NCBI RefSeq assembly: GCF_963678635.1
Contig: NC_087066.1
Coordinates: 2,787,633 to 2,851,632, forward strand
DNA length: 64,000 nucleotides
From: Symsagittifera roscoffensis
Lineage: Eukaryota > Xenacoelomorpha > Acoela > Convolutidae
Direction of reading: 5' to 3'
Made by a program: the position numbers and the translations under genes. Positions 30,972 through 41,333 of this stretch are shown piece after piece (positions within the stretch are counted from its first letter, which is position 1; the number at the start of each line of letters is the position of its first letter). The notes below the pieces were generated by a model. That model had not been told where the DNA came from and ran no database searches. It saw nothing but the letters and a program-made list of their open reading frames with translations.

Positions 30972-32899
30972 GCTTTAATGAGCAATGACCGAAAAGAGAA
31001 CGGTCGGTTAACTCTTTCGCGCTTTGAACGTTCGTTTTTTGAGCTTCTTTTTTGCGTTTCATTCATTGAAAATCTCAAAATTAAATGAGCCGAAAAAATT
31101 TATATTCCAAGTCAAAGCTTCTAAAGTTAAAGACTTATAATTATTGTATTCGGCTAGTTTAAAAAATTTTTTTGATTTACCAAGCGCGGAAGTTCAAGAA
31201 TCGACTTAATTCCCTTATATCTCCGAGAATTTAAAGTTAACGATTGAAATAACTTTTTGAAAAAGCGTTGAAACTTTTTTGTTACAAAAATCTGTGTTGA
31301 ACAGATAATTCGAAGAAAACTTTATTAGCAAAAAATGGTAGACCCTTGGACACTTTTTCCCTTAATTTCTATGAACGGGTGAGATCTTTTGCGCCACAAA
31401 AGAGTATTTGAGTCTCATTTTTTAGCGTAAATTTCGTTGATATCATGGCACAACACTCAGAGCTGAAGAAACATCTACAAGCGGTAAAATAAGTTTGTAC
31501 AGAGGAGTCAAATATGAGCCTATAGAAATCACAAATGGAAAATCTTTAAAAAAAGAACAGAAGCAAAATCGAAAAAAAAAAAAAAAAAATTAAAAATATG
31601 GAATGAGTTCAAAAACAAACGAATGAGCGATTACGGGCACAGGAAAAATATAGTCAAAAAGATTGCCTAGTGATCTGCAATCCCCCGATTTGACGCTTCT
31701 AAGAGTCAAAATGTATCACGTCACCTATTCAGCTGATCGAAGAAACATGCCATATTGGCAATGATATTTTATATCCAGCATTCATAGTCAAGTTTTTCGA
31801 CGCAAAGGATAATGCTTTCTCAGCTCGTTGGAAACTTGAGAAAAATTGAAGCCAGTTGAATGGCAAAATTGTTCAAATGAAAAAATACCATAGTGCAGAA
31901 ATCAAAGCTAAAGCCAATAAAAAAGGTTCATAACTTCAGCACAAAATTGGTCGGTTTCTGTTATTATCACAAAGAGCAACAACAGTACCGAATTTGTTGC
32001 AGTGAACAAAAATGCTCTGTTATCGAATGTACGCAATCCAATAAAATGATCCGTAAACATGAACTGAAAGCACGACAGGGGTAACATCTTCAAAAAAAAC
32101 GTAGATCTCACCTGAAGCAAAAAAAAACAACCACTGAGGAAAAAGGAGAAAAGATTAATGGAAGATTAAAATCCACAAACACTGAACACAAATTCACATG
32201 CAATAAATTTGGATTATAATTTCACTGAATAAATTATTTCTGTTTTTTTTTTGAACGACTATCCTCAATTAAGCAGAACGAAAACATTCGAAAACCCGTA
32301 TAAAACAAGTTTTCAAGTTATATTTTTAAATTTATATTAGGAAACTTTTAATGATTAGAGCCACCAATATAGTATCCGCAGTGTTAATTGTTTTTCGAGT
32401 TTTTTCAAAAAATAGAAGCATTTTTTTGTCCAATAGTTTCAGCGCTATGATGATGTTTGTACCAGCTCCAAAAAATACATGGGCGATATTCGCAGAGTTA
32501 TCACTTATTTAAATAATGAAAAACCTCCACACAGTGGGTCATTCTGCGATATCCACAAGTTTTTTATTTAAAATGATTATTTTTCGTATGAAAAGCAAAA
32601 GGGTTTGCGCACCTTGTGATATTTGTGGAATGGCTCAAAATCATTATATGTGTTGTCGTATCAAAAAGTATGCAGTATTGTAGAAAGAGACTTGATATTC
32701 ACGGAGAGCATCAAACAAAAACTAAAAGTCAAACTTTCAAAAAAGAATGCTGGAAAATATCTGAGTACATTAGATTGTAAACCAATACTTATTGCACTAA
32801 CAAAAACATGGTTAGAAAAGGACTCAAACAAAAAATGTCTCACCTTAACAAACAACGAACAAGTAGAAAATCAAGGAGGCGAGGACAGGTGGTGGAGTT
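30972..32899 (+). repeat. LINE 5' unit, tandem copy 1
   Basis: First of three direct copies (periods 1928, 1941, 1943). Each starts GCTTTAATGAGCAATGACCG and ends at the same point in the endonuclease coding sequence (GAGGACAGGTGGTGGAG). Inside, 31730-31849 reads IGNDILYPAFIVKFFDAK, like the ORF1 proteins of CR1/Jockey-type LINEs, and 32623-32899 encodes the start of an AP-type endonuclease (LIALTKTWL). Frameshifts break both. It begins right after unrelated sequence, so this is a duplicated part, not a whole element. Confidence 0.85.
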
Positions 32900-34840
32900 G
32901 CTTTAATGAGCAATGACCGAAAAGACAACGGTCGGTTAACTCTTTCGCGCTTTGAACGTTCGTTTTTCGAGCTTCTTTTTTGCGTTTCATTCATTGAAAA
33001 TCTCAAAATTAAATAAGCCGAAAGAATTTATATTCCAAGTCAAAGCTTCTAAAGTTAAAGACTTATAATTATTGTATTCGGCTAGTTTAAAAAAATTTCG
33101 ATTTACCAAGCGCGGAAGTTCAAGAATCGACTTAATTCCCTTATATCTCCGAGAATTTAAAGTTAACGATTGAAATAACTTTTTGAAAAAGCGTTGAAAC
33201 TTTTTTTAAAAAAAATCTGTGTTGAACAGATAATTCGGAGAAAACTTAAATAAGCAAAAAATGGTAGACCCTTGGACACTTTTCCCTTAATTTCTATGAA
33301 CGGGTGAGATCTTTTGCGCCACAAAAGAGTATTTGAGTCTCATTTTTTAGCATAAATTAAATTTCGTTGATATCACGGAACAACACTCAGGAGCTGAAGA
33401 AACATCTAAAAGCGGTAAAAAAAAATTTGTACAGAGGAGCTAAATATGAGCCTATGGAAATCACAAATGGAAAATCTTTAAAAAAAGAGCAGAGGAAGCA
33501 AAATCGAAAAAAAAATTGCAAAAAAAATTAAAAATATGGAATGAGTTCAAAAACGAACGAATAAGCGATTACGGGCACAGGAAAGATATAGTCAAAAAGA
33601 TTGCCTAGTGATCAGCAATCCCCCGATTTGACGCTTCTAATAGTCAAAATGTATCACGTCACCTATTCAGCTGGTCGAAGAAACATGCCATATTGGCAAT
33701 AATATTTTATATCCAGCATTCATAGTCAAGTTTTTCGACGCAAAGGATAATGCTTTCTCAGCTCGTTGGAAACTTGAGAAAAATTGAAGCGAGTTGAATG
33801 GCAAAATTGTTTAAATGAAAAAGAACCAAAGTACGAAGCAGAAATCAAAGCTAAAGCCAATAAAAAAGGTTCATAACTTCAGCACAAAATTGGTCGGTTT
33901 CTGTTATCATCAAAAAGAGCAACAACAGTACCGGATTTGTTGCAGTGAACAATAATGCTGTTATCGAATGTACGCAATCCAATAAAAAGATCCGTAAACA
34001 TGAACTGAAAGCACGACAGGGGTCACATCTTCAAAAAAAACGTAGATCTCACCTGACCAAAAAAAAACAACCACTGAGGAAAAAGGAGAAAAGATTAATG
34101 AAAGATTAAAATCCATAAACACTGAACTCAAATTCACATGCAATAAATTTGGATTATAATTTCACTGCATAAATTATTTCTGTTTTTTTTGAACGACTAT
34201 CCTCAATTAAGCAGAACGAAAGCATTCGAAAACCCGTATAAAACAAGTTTTCAAGTTATATTTTTAAATTTATATTAGGAAACTTTTAATGATTAGAGCC
34301 ACCAATATAGTATCCGCAGTGTTAATTGTTTTTCGAGTTTTTTCAAAAAATAGAAGCATTTTTTTGTCCAATAGTTTCAGCGCTATGATGATGTTTGTAC
34401 CAGCTCCAAAAAATACATGGGCGATATTCGCAGAGTTATCACTTATTTAAATAATGAAAAACCTCCACACAGTGGGTCATTCTGCGATATCCACAAGTTT
34501 TTTATTTAAAATGATTATTTTTCGTATGAAAAGCAAAAGGGTTTGCGCACCTTGTGATATTTGTGGAATGGCTCAAAATCATTATATGTGTTGTCGTATC
34601 AAAAAGTATGCAGCAATATTGTAGAAAGAGACTTGATATTCACGGAGAGCATCAAACAAAAACTAAAAGTCAAACTTTCAAAAAAGAATGCTGGAAAATA
34701 TCTGAGTACATTAGATTGTAAACCAATACTTATTGCACTAACAAAAACATGGTTAGAAAAGGACTCAAACAAAAAATGTCTCACCTTAACAAACAACGAA
34801 CAAGTAGAAAATCAAGGAGGCGAGGACAGGTGGTGGAGTT
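32900..34840 (+). repeat. LINE 5' unit, tandem copy 2
   Basis: Second copy, starting 6 bases past the GGTGGTGG of copy 1. Its start and body resemble copy 3 more than copy 1 (for example GAAAGAATTTATATTCC and AAATAAGCAAAAAATGG), while its endonuclease end resembles that of copy 1. The endonuclease-start frame is at 34561-34857. Confidence 0.85.
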
Positions 34841-36783
34841 GCTTTAATGAGCAATGACCGAAAAGACAACGGTCGGTTAACTCTTTCGCGCTTTGAACGT
34901 TCGTTTTTCGAGCTTCTTTTTTGCGTTTCATTCATTGAAAATCTAAAAATTAAATAAGCCGAAAGAATTTATATTCCAAGTCAAAGCTTCTAAAGTTAAA
35001 GACTTATAATTATTGTATTCGGCTAGTTTAAAAAAAATTTCGATTTACCAAGCGCGGAAGTTCAAGAATCGACTTAATTCCCTTATATCTCCGAGAATTT
35101 AAAGTTAACGATTGAAATAACTTTTTGAAAAAGCGTTGAAACTTTTTTTTACAAAAATCTGTGTTGAACAGATAATTCGGAGAGAACTTAAATAAGCAAA
35201 AAATGGTAGACCCTTGGACACTTTTCCTTTAATTTCTATGAACGGGTGAGATCTTTTGCGCCACAAAAGAGTATTTGAGTCTCATTTTTTAGCATAAATT
35301 AAATTTCGTTGATATCACGGAACAACACTCAGGAGCTGAAGAAACATCTAAAAGCGGTAAAAAAAAGTTTGTACAGAGGAGTTAAATATGAGCCTATGGA
35401 AATCACAAATGGAAAATCTTTAAAAAAAGAGCAGAGGAAGCAAAATCGAAAAAAAAATTGCAAAAAAAATTAAAAATATGGAATGAGTTCAAAAACGAAC
35501 GAATAAGCGATTACGGGCACAGGAAAGATATAGTCAAAAAGATTGCATAGTGATCAGCAATCCCCCGATTTGACGCTTCTAATAGTCAAAATGTATCACG
35601 TCACCTATTCAGCTGGTCGAAGAAACATGCCATATTGGCAATAATATTTTATATCCAGCATTCATAGTCAAGTTTTTCGACGCAAAGGATAATGCTTTCT
35701 CAGCTCGTTGGAAACTTGAGAAAAATTGAAGCGAGTTGAATGGCAAAATTGTTTAAATGAAAAAGAACCAAAGTACGAAGCAAAATCAAAGCTAAAGCCA
35801 ATAAAAAAGGTTCATAACTTCAGCACAAAATTGGTCGGTTTCTGTTATCATCAAAAAGAGCAACAACAGTACCGGATTTGTTGCAGTGAACAATAATGCT
35901 GTTATCGAATGTACGCAATCCAATAAAAAGATCCGTAAACATGAACTGAAAGCACGACAGGGGTCACATCTTCAAAAAAAAACGTAGATCTCACCTGACC
36001 AAAAAAAACAACCACTGAGGAAAAAGGAGAAAAGATTAATGAAAGATTAAAATCCATAAACACTGAACACAAATTCACATGCAATAAATTTGGATTATAA
36101 TTTCACTGCATAAATTATTTCTGTTTTTTTTTGAACGACTATCCTCAATTAAGCAGAACGAAAGCATTCGAAAACCCGTATAAAACAAGTTTTCAAGTTA
36201 TATTTTTAAATTTATATTAGGAAACTTTTAATGATTAGAGCCACCAATATAGTATCCGCAGTGTTCATTGTTTTTCGAGTTTTTTCAAAAAATAGAAGCA
36301 TTTTTTTGTCCAATAGTTTCAGCGCTATGATGATGTTTGTACCAGCTCCAAAAAATACATGGGCGATATTCGCAGAGTTATCACTTATTTAAATAATGAA
36401 GAACCTCCACACACTGGGTCATTCTGCGATATCTACAAGTTTTTTATTTAAAATGATTATTTTTCGTATGAAAAGCAAAAGGGTTTGTGCACCTTGCGAT
36501 ATTTGTGGAATGGCTCTAAATCATTATATGCGTTGTCGTATCAAAAAGAATGCAGCAATGTTATAGAAAGAGACTTGATATTCACGGAGATCGTCAAACA
36601 AAAACTAAAAGTCAAACTTTCAAAAAAGAATGCTGGAAATTATCTGAGTACATTAGATTGTAAACCAATACTTATTGCACTAACAAAAACATGGTTAAAA
36701 ACGGACTCAAACAAAAAATGTCTCCTCTTACCAAACAACCAACAAGTAGAAAATCAAGGAGGAGAGGACAGGTGGTGGAGTTG
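34841..36783 (+). repeat. LINE 5' unit, tandem copy 3, continuous with the LINE body
   Basis: Third copy. Only here does the endonuclease sequence (36485-36783) run on into the rest of a LINE. Its last 300 bases differ from the ends of copies 1 and 2 at many positions (for example LLLPNNQQVEN against LTLTNNEQVEN), so copies 1 and 2 share a more recent common source at that end. Confidence 0.85.
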
Positions 36784-39260
36784 ATGTTTTGTTCATATTA
36801 ACACTAGTTTTCAGCGCATTAGTGGTTTTACCTCAGACCAGTATAAAACCGTGACTGTTAAAACTAATTTGAAAAAAAAACAATATATTTTGTACGGTAG
36901 TTTATATATGTCCTGGCTTAAAACTGATTGACTCAATGAAGAATTCGGAAAATTATTTGGATGGGATGAATGTAGGACCAGATAAACATGTTCTTTGTGG
37001 AGACTTCAATCATGATCATTTAAAACCTCAAATTAAAAAAGCGTTGATTGTCTAAATGCTTTTAATTTGAAATTTCAAAACAATTTAGAATCAACTCGCC
37101 AAACAGTTTCTTCCAGAAGTTACATAGATGTGATGTACTCGCACTTTTCTTCGGTTGTTCAGGTGTCGGATGCATTGATTACAGATCATTCAACAGTAAT
37201 TACGTACCTGAAAGAAACAAAACGTGTCTTATGATGAAATTTCCCAAGGAGAAGCATACAAAGTTTGGAACAAGTTGAAAAACTGGAACATAAGTGAAAA
37301 AGGAATCTAGATGAATTACAAAAGCACGACGAAGAACCAACCAACTTAGGTTGAAATGAAACTTTTCAATTCTTTCATCAGATAATTACACACAAAAACC
37401 ATTCCGTTTCAATTAAAACTAGAGACAAAAGCAGGCAAAAAAACCTGGATATAGCTAGCAAAAAACGAAAAGATTTCGCAGATAACATTAACTCAGGGAA
37501 TGACAATCAAAGCGCAGTTTGTAAAAACTAGAAATGCATTTAAAAAATGATAGGCAAGAAACAAAAGCAATTTTACCAAAACAAGTTTCAAAACGATAAT
37601 GAACAAAACTCAAGAGCTACTTTTAACACTTCGAGAGAATTATCGGGTAAAAGCAAAAAATCTGTTAATCTAAGCCAAGAAAAAAATCGAAAAACTTAGT
37701 CAATTTTTTGCCCAAGATAGGACATCAATTGGCTGAGAAAATTAAATAATCTCAAAAAAATCATCAGAAGCGATTTCTTTATAGTTTTGTCTCATGAAAA
37801 CAAGCGGAAAAAAAATCTGCTCAATTTTGCGTAACTTTCATTCAAAACACAGTTGTGATTTTTTGGGTTAAAAACTACTGTCATAAAAATTACAAAACTG
37901 AAAAAATTATAAAACGTTCAGAAAAAAAACGTTCAGAAAAAAAATTTCCAGACTGTCATAAAGTAGCCATAGTACTACCAGTTCATGAAAGTGGAACAAA
38001 AAATAATCCAGATAACTATCGGCCAATGTCTCTTCTACCTGTTAACCGCAAAAATTTCGAAAAATTAATCCATAAACGCACCATTGATTTCTTAGATAAA
38101 CATGGTGTTGTGACTAAAAAGCAATTTGGGTTCAGACCTAAAATTTCTACAATAGATGCTTTGATTAACTTCATGGAAGGCATCCGAAATGATTAGGAAT
38201 TGAACCCTAATGTAACCTGTGCAGCTTTCACAGATCTCAAAACAGAGTTTGATACCGTTTCACATGACACAATTCTACAAAACGCTGAAAATTGCGGACT
38301 ACGAGGTCCCATACAGGCATTGTTGAAATCATATTTGACAACTAGATCACAAGTAGTCAAAACTGGCACCAAAATGTCGTGGAGTTTCACATGGATCAGC
38401 CATCGGGCCACTACTGTTCATTTTAACGATAAATGATTTACCAACGATTACAAACTCAGTGAGCTTATGTTTATACGCTGATGATACAGCAGTGAAGCAA
38501 AAAAAAAACAAAACCTACACCTACACCAGGACTTATCAAAAATAGGAAATTGGTTGAAAATCAATAAACTAACCTAACCCTGAACTTAGTCAAAACAATA
38601 AACAAATTTTAATAGAAAAATAATCAAAGAGACAATATTAAAATACGAAACCATGCTAAAAAAGGCCTCTACTAAAAAAAATCGATTTTTCACATGGACG
38701 CAAGATTACACATTTCATATCGATTTTCTCGTCAAAAAATGAATAAATTTTGTGGGTTGGTCTACCGATTAAGTGACGCACTAATGACAGCACAACTTAT
38801 TAAAACCAATTTCAGTCATATTCAGCCAAAACTGCAAAATTGGGTTATAGTGTACGGCACAGATAATAAAACATCAGTACAAAAAAATTAAAATGAAATA
38901 AAACCAAATTCTGAGAATAATTTCAAGAAAATGGAGATATCAGTTAGTAACCTACTTTAAAGAAACCTACAAGATACGCTCAGTGAAAGATTTGCACATA
39001 TAGAAGGTATTCAAATCTTCAGTTAAGCTTTTACGGAAGGATTTGAAAACTTAACTCCTAAAAAAACTCAACTTTGGACTCGGAGATTGAGATATTGAAA
39101 CATACAAGAGTTTAAAAAAATGAAACCAATGAATAGTTTCACTGGTAAAATTCCTAAAAGAATAGGTGTACGGATAAGAAAACTATTTAATTTACCTTTA
39201 ATGATACAGTCAGCAATCTTAATGATAGTCAATTAAACAATTTTTGCCATACATCACAAA
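36784..39260 (+). pseudogene. Decayed LINE ORF2 (endonuclease and reverse transcriptase)
   Basis: This continues from copy 3 with RTGGGVDVLF in a shifted frame. It then shows endonuclease motifs HVLCGDFNHDH (about 36985) and SDALITDHSTV (about 37165). The reverse transcriptase follows in pieces: DNYRPMSLLP (about 38010), KKQFGFRPKISTIDAL (about 38115), AAFTDLKTEFDTVSHDT (about 38220) and LYADDTAV (38468-38494), then a thumb-like segment at 38694-38890. Frameshifts and stops (for example at 38194) show that it is dead. The motif set fits the CR1/Jockey group of LINEs with an AP endonuclease. The 3' end is not sharply defined. Confidence 0.85.
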
Positions 39261-39738
39261 AAAATTTTAAAAAATGATAGATCTTTTTTTCTAAAATAGG
39301 GGGGTCGTAGGGTTTGGACAATTAATAGTTTTTTAGTTGAAACTTCGTAGTACTTTTTAGAAATTGTACTGTTCAATTAAGGCATCGGGCCTTTTGATGT
39401 CCTTGCATATCAGAATCAAGTAAATTGTCAAATGTCTATTGAATAACCTCCGATATGAAAACAATTTATTATTAATATCAAGTTAAAGTTAATATCAAAA
39501 AACTTTTGTATATGAGCAATTTTTAGTGATTTGTCGAAGTGATTTTCATTCAAGTAGTAAAGTATTGTAGCTTCTCGGAATAAATTGCTCTCAGGAAAAA
39601 TCTTTCATTAACTTAGAAATATCGTTATCTAGTAGGAAAATACGATTTATGCGAACAATTAATTGAGAAAATAGTTGGCTTCGAAGCGGAATGAAATCAA
39701 ATTCAAATCTATCAAGTTTAGAACAACGGATTTTTCAA
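39261..39738. other. Short intergenic stretch
   Basis: AT-rich, nothing recognised. It would include any 3' UTR of the ANAPC13-like gene on the minus strand. Confidence 0.5.
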
Positions 39739-40068
39739 TCATTTATTTTGAGCTGCCATTGGCTGATCAAAAAATCTGTACAGGCCCTGATCCGTCCATC
39801 TGTTTTCCAGTTGTTTAACTGTCGGTTTATCATTGGCCCGCTTGTTCAATCCAGTATTCTTCCTGCCCTGGGTGATTCCGAAAGTAGAGGGGAAGGAAGT
39901 GCCTCTGATTTTGGCGCCCGTCTCTGGGTTGAGTAGATGAATGTCTTCGCCCAAGGGAGGCAATTCGGCTATAGGCACTGCTATGTCTTCATTGGGAAGT
40001 TTGTCCTGTCGCCACTGTTCATCAATCACATCTATCAGGTAGTTATTCACAACTTGTCCATCACACAT
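39739..40068 (-). CDS. ANAPC13: Anaphase-promoting complex subunit 13-like
   Basis: A single-exon gene of 109 residues starting at ATG 40068. The N-terminal block LIDVIDEQWRQDKLPNEDI followed by AVPIAELPP is the hallmark of APC13/Swm1, and a C-terminal WTDQGLYRF matches the conserved Trp-Asp segment. APC13 is a small stabilising subunit of the anaphase-promoting complex, the ubiquitin ligase that drives exit from mitosis. The family is usually near 75 residues. The extra length here is an insertion of some 35 residues between the two blocks. The frame runs on upstream only by non-ATG codons. AATAAA overlaps the last codons just before the stop. Neighbour EMC1 is on the same strand, 1.27 kb away. 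Confidence 0.85.
   Translation of the reverse strand: MCDGQVVNNYLIDVIDEQWRQDKLPNEDIAVPIAELPPLGEDIHLLNPETGAKIRGTSFPSTFGITQGRKNTGLNKRANDKPTVKQLENRWTDQGLYRFFDQPMAAQNK
39742..39747 (-). promoter_or_regulatory. Possible polyadenylation signal at the ANAPC13 stop
   Basis: AATAAA lies in frame directly before the TGA stop on the minus strand (Asn-Lys-stop). It mirrors the arrangement at the RNF17 stop. Its use is not shown. Confidence 0.3.
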
Positions 40069-40274
40069 TTCGACATGAGCACAAAAAATCAACTCAAGTT
40101 TAAAGCACCAAAATAACCCAAAGCATCTAAAACAAACAATAACAAAAATTTAAAACGAACGCATATTTTTTTGGTTGCTGCTTTTTACCAATTCTTCAGA
40201 AAAACGAAATAGTTGAAATACAATTAATTTAAGGAAAATATTAATTAGCAAAACTTATTAAATAATGATACATA

Positions 40275-40966
40275 GAGACGAAGCTGATCTTCGCACCACT
40301 TGCGATACAAGGCCAAAAAGGACGGAGGCTAGCCGGAAGAAATTAAAACCAAATTTGAGAAAACAAAATTGAAAAAGCCGATAAAAGTAACTAAAACTTT
40401 TCTGCGGTTGTCTCGAGTGAAGTGTGAAGTGCTCTACAAACAACGTCTGATAAAAACCTTTAAACAAAGTCTGGCCCTTTTTCTATACAAGCGCCCCCCC
40501 CCCCCCCCTCCCGCCTCACACGAGCATCAATTTTCTGGTTCAACGAGTGGTTTCACATAGGTTAATAATGAAGACCAAATTTGTTTGCCACGGCCTTATT
40601 AGTCCGTATACCAATTTTCATAACAACCTATTAATGTGAACAAGTTTTTCATTAGTAAAATTTTGCAGGTGGGGGAAGGAAAAAGATCCCAAAGTCTGAT
40701 AGAAAAGTCCAAGATTTAGAAAGTCGATAAACATAACCAAACCAACTATAGCCTGACAACTTAACCTTTACATTTTTTTCTATTTTTATTTTTCTATTTG
40801 AAAGAAGTCCCTAGGCTGAATCGGACCCAGCACATTCGTCACCCAAAGCAAGGTAGTTTTGTCTAGACTAAATGTGCAAAATCGTCTACTTCTGTTAGCA
40901 GATATTTACGGGGAAAAAGTATTGTACCCGATTACAATAACCGTACTAATCGCAAGGGTAAAAACA
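40275..40966 (-). repeat. Hairpin-ended dispersed repeat, full copy
   Basis: Head AGACGAAGCTGATCTTCGCA then CCACTTGCGATACAA at 40275-40310; tail ACGGGGAAAAAGTATTGTAC then CGTACTAATCGCAAGGG at 40908-40966. A 15-base C run lies inside at 40494-40508, and a weak tRNA-like block at 40828-40890. Length 692 bases. Confidence 0.65.
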
Positions 40967-41333
40967 TATTCGATAAAATTCAAAGTATGTTGTACCAGAT
41001 CAAATTACGCATTATTGATCTAAAATTCATAGAACTGTAATAATTTTTGAAGCAAGGAAAACATGAAAAAATGAATTGAGGAGCTTATTTCAACCCAGGA
41101 TTTATTCAATTGGAGTTATTTTTGTGCTAAAGATGCTAAAGACGCACTCGCATATCCTCATTCTGTAGTCGCCGCAAGTGTATAATCTGATAAAACTATC
41201 TCCGATAAATGTGGGGTAAAACAAAGTACAAAAAACCAGTACGATAAACTTCGTCAACATGTCAGCATTTGACTTAGCTTTCCTGAGTCTAAAAAACTGA
41301 GCAAAATTCTGAGCAACATCGCATGCCTTCAGT
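40967..41333. other. Intergenic / EMC1 3' flank
   Basis: AT-rich. AATAAA on the minus strand at 41101-41106 lies 230 bases after the EMC1 stop and could end its mRNA. Nothing else seen. Confidence 0.4.

Noticed and set aside
32623-34857. A host gene family of three small paralogous proteins (about 98 residues)
   Set aside because: The three similar frames at 32623, 34561 and 36485 are the same LINE endonuclease start, repeated with the 1.94-kb unit.
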